NCBI GenBank assembly: GCA_938075575.1
Contig: CALJHI010000099.1
Span: forward strand, 1 to 8,170
DNA length: 8,170 bases
Reading direction: 5' to 3'
DNA from: an uncultured SAR86 cluster bacterium
GTDB taxonomy: Bacteria; Pseudomonadota; Gammaproteobacteria; Magnimaribacterales; D2472
The position numbers and the translations under genes are program-made. Below are positions 1 through 5,356 of this stretch, piece after piece (the first letter of the stretch is position 1; each line of letters begins with the position of its first letter). The notes beneath the pieces were generated by a model, which did no database searches, had not been told where the DNA came from, and saw only the letters and a program-made list of their open reading frames with translations.

Positions 1-526
1 AGAGCCAAAAAACCTTCAGCTTGACGAGCAGATAGACCTACTGATAATGCAAGGGGGGAGCGGGGAAGTATTGACCGAAGATTCAAGAAAAAAGTTTGAG
101 GATACTGCATATATTTATAGCACTAAAGCCCATGATCAAGGCGTAAAAACAGCCTTATACATGACCCATGCATATACAAAAGATGATAGGAGATATAAAA
201 AAAACCTTCTCGATAGAATCAGGAAAACATATTATCCTGCAGCCAAAAAAAGTAATTCAGACATCATCCCGGTTGGAGAAGCTTACGAAATTGCTTATCA
301 AAAAAGACCAGACATTAAGCTACATCATCCAGATGGAACTCACCCAGGAATGCTAGGTACGTACCTAGGTGCAGCTACAGTTTTTGCGGTTATAACAAAA
401 AAATCACCTGAAGGGCTTAAATATAATTATTTAAATAGAGTCTCTAGTGAAGATAAAATTTTTCTTCAACAAGTTGCCTGGGAGGCATACTTGCAAAGCA
501 AAGAAATTATAAAAGGGGATAATTAA
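1..526 (+). CDS. SGNH/GDSL-type hydrolase, C-terminal part (5' end outside window)
   Basis: The frame is open from base 2 with no start needed, so about 174 C-terminal residues are visible and the N-terminus lies upstream; the ATG at 47 is internal. Two blocks recall SGNH hydrolases. DLLIMQGGS near the left edge resembles the central strand and loop seen in DUF4886-like members. PDGTHPG places Asp (332-334) and His (341-343) in the D-x-x-H arrangement of block V, which supplies two of the three catalytic residues, and LGTYLGAATVFA follows as usual. The block I nucleophile Ser would be upstream and cannot be checked. The family hydrolyses esters, often acetyl groups on sugars; the substrate here is unknown. 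No signal peptide can be judged. The stop codon lies inside a hairpin (513-533) that also serves the convergent small gene. Family call fairly secure, function not. Confidence 0.75.
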   Translation, partial: EPKNLQLDEQIDLLIMQGGSGEVLTEDSRKKFEDTAYIYSTKAHDQGVKTALYMTHAYTKDDRRYKKNLLDRIRKTYYPAAKKSNSDIIPVGEAYEIAYQKRPDIKLHHPDGTHPGMLGTYLGAATVFAVITKKSPEGLKYNYLNRVSSEDKIFLQQVAWEAYLQSKEIIKGDN

Positions 527-533
527 TCCCCTT
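513..533 (-). terminator. Intrinsic terminator of the small minus-strand gene
   Basis: A perfect 8-bp inverted repeat (AAGGGGAT / ATCCCCTT) encloses a 5-nt loop. Read on the minus strand it lies 6 nt after the stop of the 540-701 gene and runs into TTTTATAATTT, a modest U-tract. Read on the plus strand it overlaps the hydrolase stop codon but is followed by TTCATCACTT, a poorer tract. It therefore looks mainly minus-directed, possibly weakly bidirectional between the convergent genes. Confidence 0.6.
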
Positions 534-539
534 CATCAC

Positions 540-701
540 TTATAAGCCGTAACTTCCGTCGAAATAATAAGGCTTTAAAAAAGTATTATTGTTTTTAGCC
601 TTTTTTTCCAATGAATAGCTGACTATCTTTATAGATGGTCTCTTGGATTTAAGTTGTTTTTTTACAGCGTTTTTAAAACGCATAATTTCCATTTTGGTCA
701 T
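540..701 (-). CDS. Small lysine-rich protein of unknown function (53 aa)
   Basis: Not recognised. The product is 53 residues, starting MTKMEIMRFKNAVKKQLKSK and ending YYFDGSYGL. It is strongly basic, with a predicted amphipathic N-terminal helix, many Lys and few acidic residues, and an aromatic-rich tail. There is no signal peptide or membrane segment, so it is probably cytosolic and could bind nucleic acid or the ribosome, although no motif shows this. The frame is open upstream to an ATG ending at 725, but the start at 701-699 is preferred because AGGAG (713-709) sits 7 nt before it. It has its own apparent promoter (843-872), a long structured leader and a terminator (513-533), which argues that it is a real gene. 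The alternative is that the RNA itself is the functional product and the ORF is incidental. Confidence 0.65.
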   Translation of the reverse strand: MTKMEIMRFKNAVKKQLKSKRPSIKIVSYSLEKKAKNNNTFLKPYYFDGSYGL

Positions 702-705
702 GTGA

Positions 706-713
706 CATCTCCT
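706..713 (-). promoter_or_regulatory. Shine-Dalgarno of the 53-aa gene, deciding its start
   Basis: AGGAG on the minus strand (713-709) lies 7 nt before the ATG at 701-699. It is among the best ribosome-binding sites in the window. A 4-bp hairpin (TGCT-TAAA-AGCA, 724-713) directly abuts it. GAGATG (711-706) is complementary to CATCTC (774-769) in the leader, so access could in principle be controlled. Confidence 0.7.
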
Positions 714-728
714 GCTTTTAAGCAATAG

Positions 729-781
729 ATGCGTTCCTTCGGTATCATTACCTACTTCCGTCTCTTTAGAGATGAACGATG
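729..781 (-). repeat. Leader element copy 2 (gene-proximal)
   Basis: The same three blocks are at 781-771, 762-752 and 741-729, without a mismatch against copy 1, and the period is 55-56 nt. Variable segments of 8 and 10 bases form P2 (4 bp, loop TAAA) and P3 (4 bp, loop ATGA). Its 5' block continues into CATCTC, which is complementary to GAGATG at the ribosome-binding site. Confidence 0.85.
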
Positions 782-784
782 ATA

Positions 785-837
785 ATGCGTTCCTTCGTCA
801 TTAAGACTACTTCCGTCCTTAAAAAGGATGAACGATG
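785..837 (-). repeat. Leader element copy 1 (promoter-proximal)
   Basis: On the minus strand the identical blocks are CATCGTTCATC (837-827), GACGGAAGTAG (817-807) and CGAAGGAACGCAT (797-785). Between them lie 9 variable bases completing P2 (5 bp, loop TTT) and 9 variable bases completing P3 (3 bp, loop TTAAT). P3 is shorter than in copy 2. Confidence 0.85.
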
Positions 838-851
838 TAAATATTTTACAT
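835..851. promoter_or_regulatory. Inverted repeat over the -10 box, candidate operator
   Basis: On the minus strand this reads ATGTAAAATATTTACAT: perfect 7-bp arms with a 3-nt centre. It covers the whole -10 box and reaches the predicted transcription start, a position where a bound dimeric repressor would block initiation. The arms resemble the TyrR half-site (TGTAAA/TTTACA), but the spacer is 3 nt rather than 6, so I do not assign a regulator. AT-richness makes chance palindromes more likely here. Confidence 0.4.
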
Positions 852-872
852 AAAAGTCAAAATAGCTGTCAA
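843..872 (-). promoter_or_regulatory. Sigma70-like promoter of the tandem-leader/small-gene unit
   Basis: On the minus strand TTGACA (872-867) is a perfect -35 box, followed by an 18-nt spacer and TAAAAT (848-843), a 5/6 match to the -10 box. The start would be near 836, at the first repeat element. The -35 lies 6 nt beyond the permease stop codon, so the unit is independently initiated although no terminator separates it from the permease. Confidence 0.65.
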
Positions 873-878
873 ATATAA

Positions 879-2180
879 TTACGGCAAGAAAATAAATTTA
901 GCCATGAAGATTATTGCTAGGAACCATGCCCCTGATGAAATATTTCTAATATTACCTGTGAACACCTTCATTACAACATAGGATATAAAACCTAATGCAA
1001 TTCCATTAGCTATTGAGAAGGTCAATGGAATCATAATAATCATTATTAGCGCAGGAAGCAGTTCAGTGAAATCAGACCAGTCTAGTTTTTCCATACCGCT
1101 CAACATTAATATAGCAACATACAACAAGGCGCCAGAAGTAGCATATGCAGGCACTATTGCGGCAAGAGGGGAAAAAAATATTGCAATCAAAAAGAAAAAT
1201 CCAACAAAAACAGCAGTCAAGCCAGTCCTTCCACCAGCCTCAACTCCGGCCGAGCTTTCTACATAACTAGTAACAGGAGCACATCCAAAAAATGAACCAG
1301 CTACACTAGAACTGCTATCAGCCTTGAGAGCTTTATCAAAATTTATAATAACACCATTCTTATCTACTAATTTAGCCCTATTTGCAACGCCCAATAATGT
1401 CCCAGCTGTATCAAATAAATTAACAAACAAGAAAGAAATAATCACACTTATCATTGCTAAATCAAGAGCTCCAAGGATATCTAGCTTAAGAAATATTGGA
1501 GCTATACTTGGGGGATAAGATACAAGCCCTTGGAATTGAACAAGATCAAATAACAACCCAAAAAAGGTTACCGTCAAAACACCTATAATTATTGACCCCG
1601 AAATATTTTTTGAAGCCAAAACAGAAATTAATAAAAATCCAAAAGCAGATAAAAAAGTTTCGACTTGAAGAAAATTTCCTAAACTTACAAAAGTAGCTTC
1701 ATTTGCCACAATAATTCCACCGCTCTTAAGACCAATAAACCCTATAAACAAACCAACACCTGATCCCATTGCAATTCTAAGATTGAGCGGAATACTATCT
1801 AACATCCATCTTCGAAGCGGGGTAACACTCATTATTACAAACAAAATGCCTGCTAAAAAAACAGCACCCAAAGCTACCTCCCATGTATAGCCCATTTCTC
1901 CTACCACTGTGTATGTAAAAAATGCATTCAAGCCCATTCCTGGTGCAAGCGCCACTGGCCAGTTTGAGTATATGCCCATGACGAAGCATGCCAAAGCAGC
2001 TGCAAGGCAAGTCCCAACAAAACTAGCGCCATAGTCCATTCCACTAGCTGACATCATTTGAGGATTAACAAAAATAATATAAGCCATAGTTACAAACGTT
2101 GTAAAACCAGCTAAAAGCTCTTGTTTTATCGATGTCTTATTTAATCGAAGACCAAATACCTTTTCTATATATGAACTCAT
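879..2180 (-). CDS. Purine nucleobase permease, AzgA-type (NCS2 superfamily)
   Basis: This is an inner-membrane carrier importing a purine base (adenine, hypoxanthine or guanine), probably by proton symport as in characterised relatives. The 433 residues match the family's usual length and are hydrophobic throughout, with about a dozen or more membrane segments. Family signatures are visible: GMGLNAFFTYTVV (81-93), NLFDTAGTLLGVA (254-266), and ESSAGVEAGGRTGLTAV (308-324) after SSVAGSFFGCAPVTSY. These look closer to E. coli PurP and B. subtilis PbuG than to GhxP, which has a divergent first motif, but the substrate cannot be fixed. The ATG at 2180-2178 starts a normal short cytoplasmic N-terminus; no good Shine-Dalgarno precedes it. 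It is divergent from the TonB receptor. No terminator hairpin follows the stop. No purine riboswitch precedes it; the 5' region is short and AT-rich. Confidence 0.93.
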   Translation of the reverse strand: MSSYIEKVFGLRLNKTSIKQELLAGFTTFVTMAYIIFVNPQMMSASGMDYGASFVGTCLAAALACFVMGIYSNWPVALAPGMGLNAFFTYTVVGEMGYTWEVALGAVFLAGILFVIMSVTPLRRWMLDSIPLNLRIAMGSGVGLFIGFIGLKSGGIIVANEATFVSLGNFLQVETFLSAFGFLLISVLASKNISGSIIIGVLTVTFFGLLFDLVQFQGLVSYPPSIAPIFLKLDILGALDLAMISVIISFLFVNLFDTAGTLLGVANRAKLVDKNGVIINFDKALKADSSSSVAGSFFGCAPVTSYVESSAGVEAGGRTGLTAVFVGFFFLIAIFFSPLAAIVPAYATSGALLYVAILMLSGMEKLDWSDFTELLPALIMIIMIPLTFSIANGIALGFISYVVMKVFTGNIRNISSGAWFLAIIFMAKFIFLP

Positions 2181-2207
2181 TAGGTTGAAAAAAATTAATT
2201 AAACTAC

Positions 2208-2236
2208 AATTTAAACCAATCTTTTCTTTAAAACAA
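2208..2236 (-). promoter_or_regulatory. Possible permease promoter (weak match)
   Basis: On the minus strand TTGTTT (2236-2231), a 17-nt spacer and TAAATT (2213-2208) give partial matches to both boxes, about 25 nt upstream of the ATG. In sequence this AT-rich the match is only suggestive. Confidence 0.3.
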
Positions 2237-2241
2237 AGATT
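2218..2241. promoter_or_regulatory. Inverted repeat between divergent promoters
   Basis: AATCTTT (2218-2224) and AAAGATT (2235-2241) are perfect 7-bp arms around 10 nt. The repeat overlaps the possible permease -35 and ends 10 nt before the receptor -35, so a bound regulator could influence both genes. No regulator family is identifiable, and chance is possible at this base composition. Confidence 0.3.
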
Positions 2242-2251
2242 TTCTTCCTTT

Positions 2252-2279
2252 TTGGCACATGTATTGCATGATTTATAAT
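2252..2279 (+). promoter_or_regulatory. Sigma70-like promoter of the TonB-dependent receptor
   Basis: TTGGCA (2252-2257), a 16-nt spacer and a consensus TATAAT (2274-2279) predict a start near 2286 and a leader of about 50 nt. The ATG at 2259 that would extend the receptor frame lies inside this promoter, which argues against the longer protein. Confidence 0.7.
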
Positions 2280-2325
2280 ATAGTCGTGGTAATATACGGC
2301 CTTAAATTTTTTATCAATATCAAAA

Positions 2326-2330
2326 CGGGG
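2326..2330 (+). promoter_or_regulatory. Shine-Dalgarno supporting the receptor start at 2337
   Basis: CGGGG at 2326-2330, then AAACCA, precedes the ATG at 2337. The purine-rich GGGGAAA is at suitable spacing and the codons that follow encode a clear signal peptide, so this start is preferred over the upstream in-frame ATG at 2259. Confidence 0.55.
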
Positions 2331-2336
2331 AAACCA

Positions 2337-4676
2337 ATGAAAACATCTCTTTATAAAAATAAATTCTTTAATCTTCCATTTTTTATTTTAACTTTAACAA
2401 TTGTCTCAATATCTGAAGCATCAGAGATTGAGGATGTCATTGTTACAGCTGAAAAAAGAAGTGAAAGTGTTCAAGATATTTCACAATCCGTAACAGCAAT
2501 TACAGAAGATGACCTAGATGCTAAAAATATAACATCATTTGTAGACATCAGTGCAATTGTTCCGGGTGTAACTGTAGCCAAAAATGAGGGTTATAAAACT
2601 GTTATTTCTATTCGCGGAGTTGGAAATGAAACTAATCAAAACGCAATTGCAGCTCCTTCAGTAGCATTCCATATGGATGGTATATTTATTGCCTCTCCCT
2701 TTTCACTGCAAACTGACTTTATTGATGTTGAACGTATTGAGGTTTTAAGAGGACCTCAAGGAACTTTATTTGGCCAAAACTCCACTGGTGGTGCTATTAA
2801 TGTAATCAGTAAAAAACCTTCACAAGATGGCTATGCTAATAAAACTGATATAACTTTAGGCGATTATGGTTTAACAAAATTCAGATCTTCAAGCAATGTT
2901 GTTATAAATGAAGATCTTGCAACTAGATTTTCATTCACAGCTTCTAAAAGAGATGGATTTACTAAAAATGTATTTAATGGACAAGATCTTGATGATGCAA
3001 ACAATCTAAGCATTAGAAGTGACTGGTTACTTGAGCTCGATGATTTATCTTCTCTAAGAGCTTTTGGTCAATACTTTGAGGTAGACAGAAACGGAGCAGC
3101 AATTAGAGGTATTGATGATTCAACTAATGATGTAAGAAAATTATCTCAAGATACTTTCTCTAATCATGAGTTAACTTCTTTAGTATTAGGCGCAATATAT
3201 GAAAAGGACATGGCATTTGCTAATTTAAAAATTATGGCAAGTATTCAAGATGACGATATTTCTGTCACTAGGGATAACGATAGGCATAATTTTGGCGATT
3301 TAGTAACTGTAATTCCTGGATTAGGTGAGGGCGCAACTTATCAAAGAGCAGAATTTACTCCAGAAACTTCTAAAGTTGAAACAAAAACTTTTGAAATTAA
3401 TTTAGTTTCTAATGAGCCGCTATATGGAGCTCTTGATTGGACAGTGGGTGCTTTTTATATGCAGCATGATATTGAAAATCATATTAGAGGATACAGAGAT
3501 AATAATAATGATGGTCAAATCAGCTATGAGTGCTCAAGTCCCTTAGCAGTTGCAACATCTTGCTATGAACATGACTATGGCATACCTGGACGTTTTGCTG
3601 TTTTTGATGCGGAATGGGATTTTGTAACTGATGCATTTCCAAGCAGAGAGTCTTATTCTATATATGCACAAACAACATATAGCTTTTCAGAAGATACTAG
3701 GCTTGTTTCAGGATTAAGGTATTCCAAAGACACTTTTGAAACGGATGTAACAAACTTTTTTAATGTTGAATCATTTACTGAAAAAGGAACATCAGACAAA
3801 GTAACTGGAAAAATTGTCGGTGAATATGATGTTTCTGATGATGCTATGGTTTATGTTTCTTACTCTAGAGGCTTCAAGCCAGGTGGAAGTAATTTAACTT
3901 TTGGTTTTACTGAAGCAGAAGATGTTATAGCTGAAAGACCTGTTGCTCCAGCTATGGTATTTCCAACATATGAAAGTGAGACTATAAAAGCTTTTGAAGT
4001 TGGTTTAAAAACCGATCTATTAGATGGGAAGGCTAGAGCAAATATTGCACTATTTACATACGAATATAATAATTTGCAGTTCCAAGCTACTGATCCAGAC
4101 CCTTACAGAGGTGGGGTTGCAAATATTCCAGAGTCTGAAATGTCAGGACTTGAAGTGGAGCTAACAGCTTTGTTATCTGACACTTTGCGAATGGATCTTA
4201 ACCTAGCTTTCTTAGACTCAGAAGTCACTTCAGACTATGAGGTTTTGGATAATGTGGATGCATATCAATACTTTTTTGGCCAAGAAGATCTTAGGTATAG
4301 CTTAAAAGAAAATGTTAGGGGTAATAAGCTTGCTAAAAGTCCAGAGTTCACCGCTGATCTAAATCTAATATATGAAACAGAGCTTTCTTCAGGAGATGAA
4401 TTTAAAGGGATGTTACAGTTTGTTAGAAGAGGTGAGTTTCAACAAAGAGTCTCTAATAACCCAGCTGTTGATGCTATAAAAGCATATGACATCTTTAATT
4501 TAACTGCTAGTGTCGACTTTACTGGTAAAAATTTAGGAATAGACTTTATGCTACTTAATATTGCAGATGAGGGCGGTGTTAACTCCAGCATGACTGATGT
4601 ATTTGGAGTTGCAGCCACTGGTCTAGAATATATTCCTCCTCGTCAATTTATGGTCAGAGTTAGAAGAGAATTCTAA
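2337..4676 (+). CDS. TonB-dependent outer-membrane receptor
   Basis: A 779-residue outer-membrane transporter that uses TonB/ExbBD energy to import a scarce ligand. The N-terminal signal peptide (about 1-28) has a KNK basic part, a hydrophobic core LPFFILTLTIV and likely cleavage at SEA-S. A TonB box, EDVIVTA (32-38), follows. The plug (about 41-160) shows IRGVGNE, VAFHMDGIF, RIEVLRGPQGTLFG and NSTGGAINVISKKP, all typical. The rest is a beta-barrel of alternating strands ending in VRVRREF with the expected terminal Phe. An extracellular-type loop holds DNNNDGQISYE (388-398), resembling a calcium-binding loop, beside Cys399 and Cys409, which could form a disulfide. The closest type is the broad 'IVTAEKR' receptor group common in marine gammaproteobacteria. 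The ligand is unknown; the divergent purine permease makes a nucleobase or nucleoside one guess. A strong terminator follows. Confidence 0.96.
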   Translation: MKTSLYKNKFFNLPFFILTLTIVSISEASEIEDVIVTAEKRSESVQDISQSVTAITEDDLDAKNITSFVDISAIVPGVTVAKNEGYKTVISIRGVGNETNQNAIAAPSVAFHMDGIFIASPFSLQTDFIDVERIEVLRGPQGTLFGQNSTGGAINVISKKPSQDGYANKTDITLGDYGLTKFRSSSNVVINEDLATRFSFTASKRDGFTKNVFNGQDLDDANNLSIRSDWLLELDDLSSLRAFGQYFEVDRNGAAIRGIDDSTNDVRKLSQDTFSNHELTSLVLGAIYEKDMAFANLKIMASIQDDDISVTRDNDRHNFGDLVTVIPGLGEGATYQRAEFTPETSKVETKTFEINLVSNEPLYGALDWTVGAFYMQHDIENHIRGYRDNNNDGQISYECSSPLAVATSCYEHDYGIPGRFAVFDAEWDFVTDAFPSRESYSIYAQTTYSFSEDTRLVSGLRYSKDTFETDVTNFFNVESFTEKGTSDKVTGKIVGEYDVSDDAMVYVSYSRGFKPGGSNLTFGFTEAEDVIAERPVAPAMVFPTYESETIKAFEVGLKTDLLDGKARANIALFTYEYNNLQFQATDPDPYRGGVANIPESEMSGLEVELTALLSDTLRMDLNLAFLDSEVTSDYEVLDNVDAYQYFFGQEDLRYSLKENVRGNKLAKSPEFTADLNLIYETELSSGDEFKGMLQFVRRGEFQQRVSNNPAVDAIKAYDIFNLTASVDFTGKNLGIDFMLLNIADEGGVNSSMTDVFGVAATGLEYIPPRQFMVRVRREF

Positions 4677-4704
4677 GGTTAATTTTTATATCAATTTTTC
4701 TTCA

Positions 4705-4750
4705 ATTGAGACTATGTTATTATCAAAAAACATAGTCTCAATCCTTTTTT
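4705..4750 (+). terminator. Strong intrinsic terminator after the receptor gene
   Basis: A perfect 14-bp stem (ATTGAGACTATGTT, 4705-4718, with its complement at 4729-4742) and a 10-nt loop precede CC and six T (4745-4750). It sits 28 nt past the receptor stop. The T-run ends only 6 nt before the next start codon at 4757, which is unusual. Confidence 0.88.
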
Positions 4751-4756
4751 ATACAA

Positions 4757-5326
4757 ATGAAAAAAACTTTTATACAAGCTGATGAGCTACTCAAGGATTC
4801 TTTTAAACTTGCATGGCAAGTATTCGAAAGTGGTTATAGGCCTGACTATATAGTTGGTGTTTGGAGAGGTGGTGCTCCGATAGGCATTGCAGTTCAGGAG
4901 TTTTTAGATGTATTAGGCATAGACTCAGATCATATAGCAATAAGAACTTCCTCATACTCAGGCATTGATGAGCGAAGCAAGACAGTTCAAGTTCATGGAC
5001 TTAGCTATGTTATAAAGAAGATTGAATCCGAAGACTCATTACTAATTGTTGATGATGTTTTTGATACAGGCCTATCTATAAATCAAATTATTGAAGATAT
5101 AAATAAAGCCTGTAAGAAGAATACACCTGAAATTAAAATAGCTACTCCATATTTCAAACCAACAAAAAACAAAACAGAAAGAAGACCCGATTACTATATT
5201 CATGAAACTGAAAGTTGGCTTGTTTTCCCTCATGAACTTCATGGCTTAACTATTGAAGAAATTACAGAAAATAAGCCAGAACTAATAGATCTAATTCCAA
5301 AGATATCTGAATTATTAAATAAGTGA
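4757..5326 (+). CDS. Purine-type phosphoribosyltransferase (COG2236-like)
   Basis: A 189-residue cytosolic type I phosphoribosyltransferase that would condense a purine base with PRPP to give the nucleotide. The PRPP-binding motif LLIVDDVFDTGLS (95-107) carries the adjacent acidic pair Asp99-Asp100. The earlier loop IVGVWRGGAPIG (32-43) binds pyrophosphate in relatives, and TSSYSG (65-70) also fits. The C-terminal PDYYIHETESWLVFPHEL resembles the hypoxanthine/xanthine phosphoribosyltransferase-like group found in bacteria, archaea and yeast; which base it prefers is not readable. There is no Shine-Dalgarno: the ATG follows the receptor terminator's T-run by 6 nt, so its messenger must start close to or within that hairpin, or arise by readthrough. 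The next gene follows after 30 nt, likely in one operon. With the nearby permease it could complete a purine salvage route. Confidence 0.88.
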   Translation: MKKTFIQADELLKDSFKLAWQVFESGYRPDYIVGVWRGGAPIGIAVQEFLDVLGIDSDHIAIRTSSYSGIDERSKTVQVHGLSYVIKKIESEDSLLIVDDVFDTGLSINQIIEDINKACKKNTPEIKIATPYFKPTKNKTERRPDYYIHETESWLVFPHELHGLTIEEITENKPELIDLIPKISELLNK

Positions 5327-5356
5327 TCGACTTTAAATCCCTACTATCAAACAATA

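Larger units (their letters stand above)
729..837 (-). ncRNA. Candidate structured leader RNA: two tandem three-way-junction elements
   Basis: Two 53-nt copies (837-785 and 781-729) are joined by a 3-nt linker on the minus strand. Each can fold with closing stem CGTTC/GAACG, then a single A, hairpin P2, junction CGGAAGTA, hairpin P3, and junction GAAG. The junctions are identical in both copies while P2 and P3 change sequence and remain paired. P2 is TCCTT-TTT-AAGGA in the first copy and TCTC-TAAA-GAGA in the second. P3 is GTC-TTAAT-GAC and GGTA-ATGA-TACC respectively. Fixed junctions with covarying stems indicate selection on RNA structure. The predicted transcription start falls at about 836, the beginning of the first copy, so the transcript would open with this structure and carry it as the 5' leader of the 53-aa gene. 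I cannot match it to a named riboswitch or RNA family. Other roles would be a protein-binding leader or a processed small RNA. Confidence 0.6.

Noticed and set aside
168..356. A 62-aa frame within the hydrolase
   Set aside because: It lies wholly inside the hydrolase frame in another phase, with no ribosome-binding site or recognisable product.
353..368. Perfect 16-bp palindrome CTAGGTACGTACCTAG inside the hydrolase gene
   Set aside because: It lies wholly in coding sequence for a conserved-type segment (LGTYLG), where repeated CTA GGT codons produce it. There is no flanking repeat or mobile-element sign.
702..725. Longer 61-aa form of the small minus-strand protein
   Set aside because: The Shine-Dalgarno AGGAG is placed correctly only for the start at 701-699; the upstream ATG has no such site and the extension would overlap it.
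729..837. CRISPR array
   Set aside because: There are only two units, the identity is split into three blocks, and the variable parts are short self-complementary stems inside the unit rather than unique spacers between repeats.
1066..2010. Additional reading frames overlapping the permease on both strands
   Set aside because: They are shadows of the permease gene, which has full-length family motifs; none has its own ribosome-binding site or a recognisable product.
879..2220. Purine riboswitch controlling the permease
   Set aside because: The permease 5' region (2181-2250 on the minus strand) is AT-rich with no three-way junction. The tandem element lies downstream of the permease, and its junctions do not match the purine aptamer core.
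2259..2336. Longer receptor start at ATG 2259
   Set aside because: That ATG lies within the predicted promoter (overlapping the -35/spacer), and the added 26 residues would bury the signal peptide that begins cleanly at 2337.
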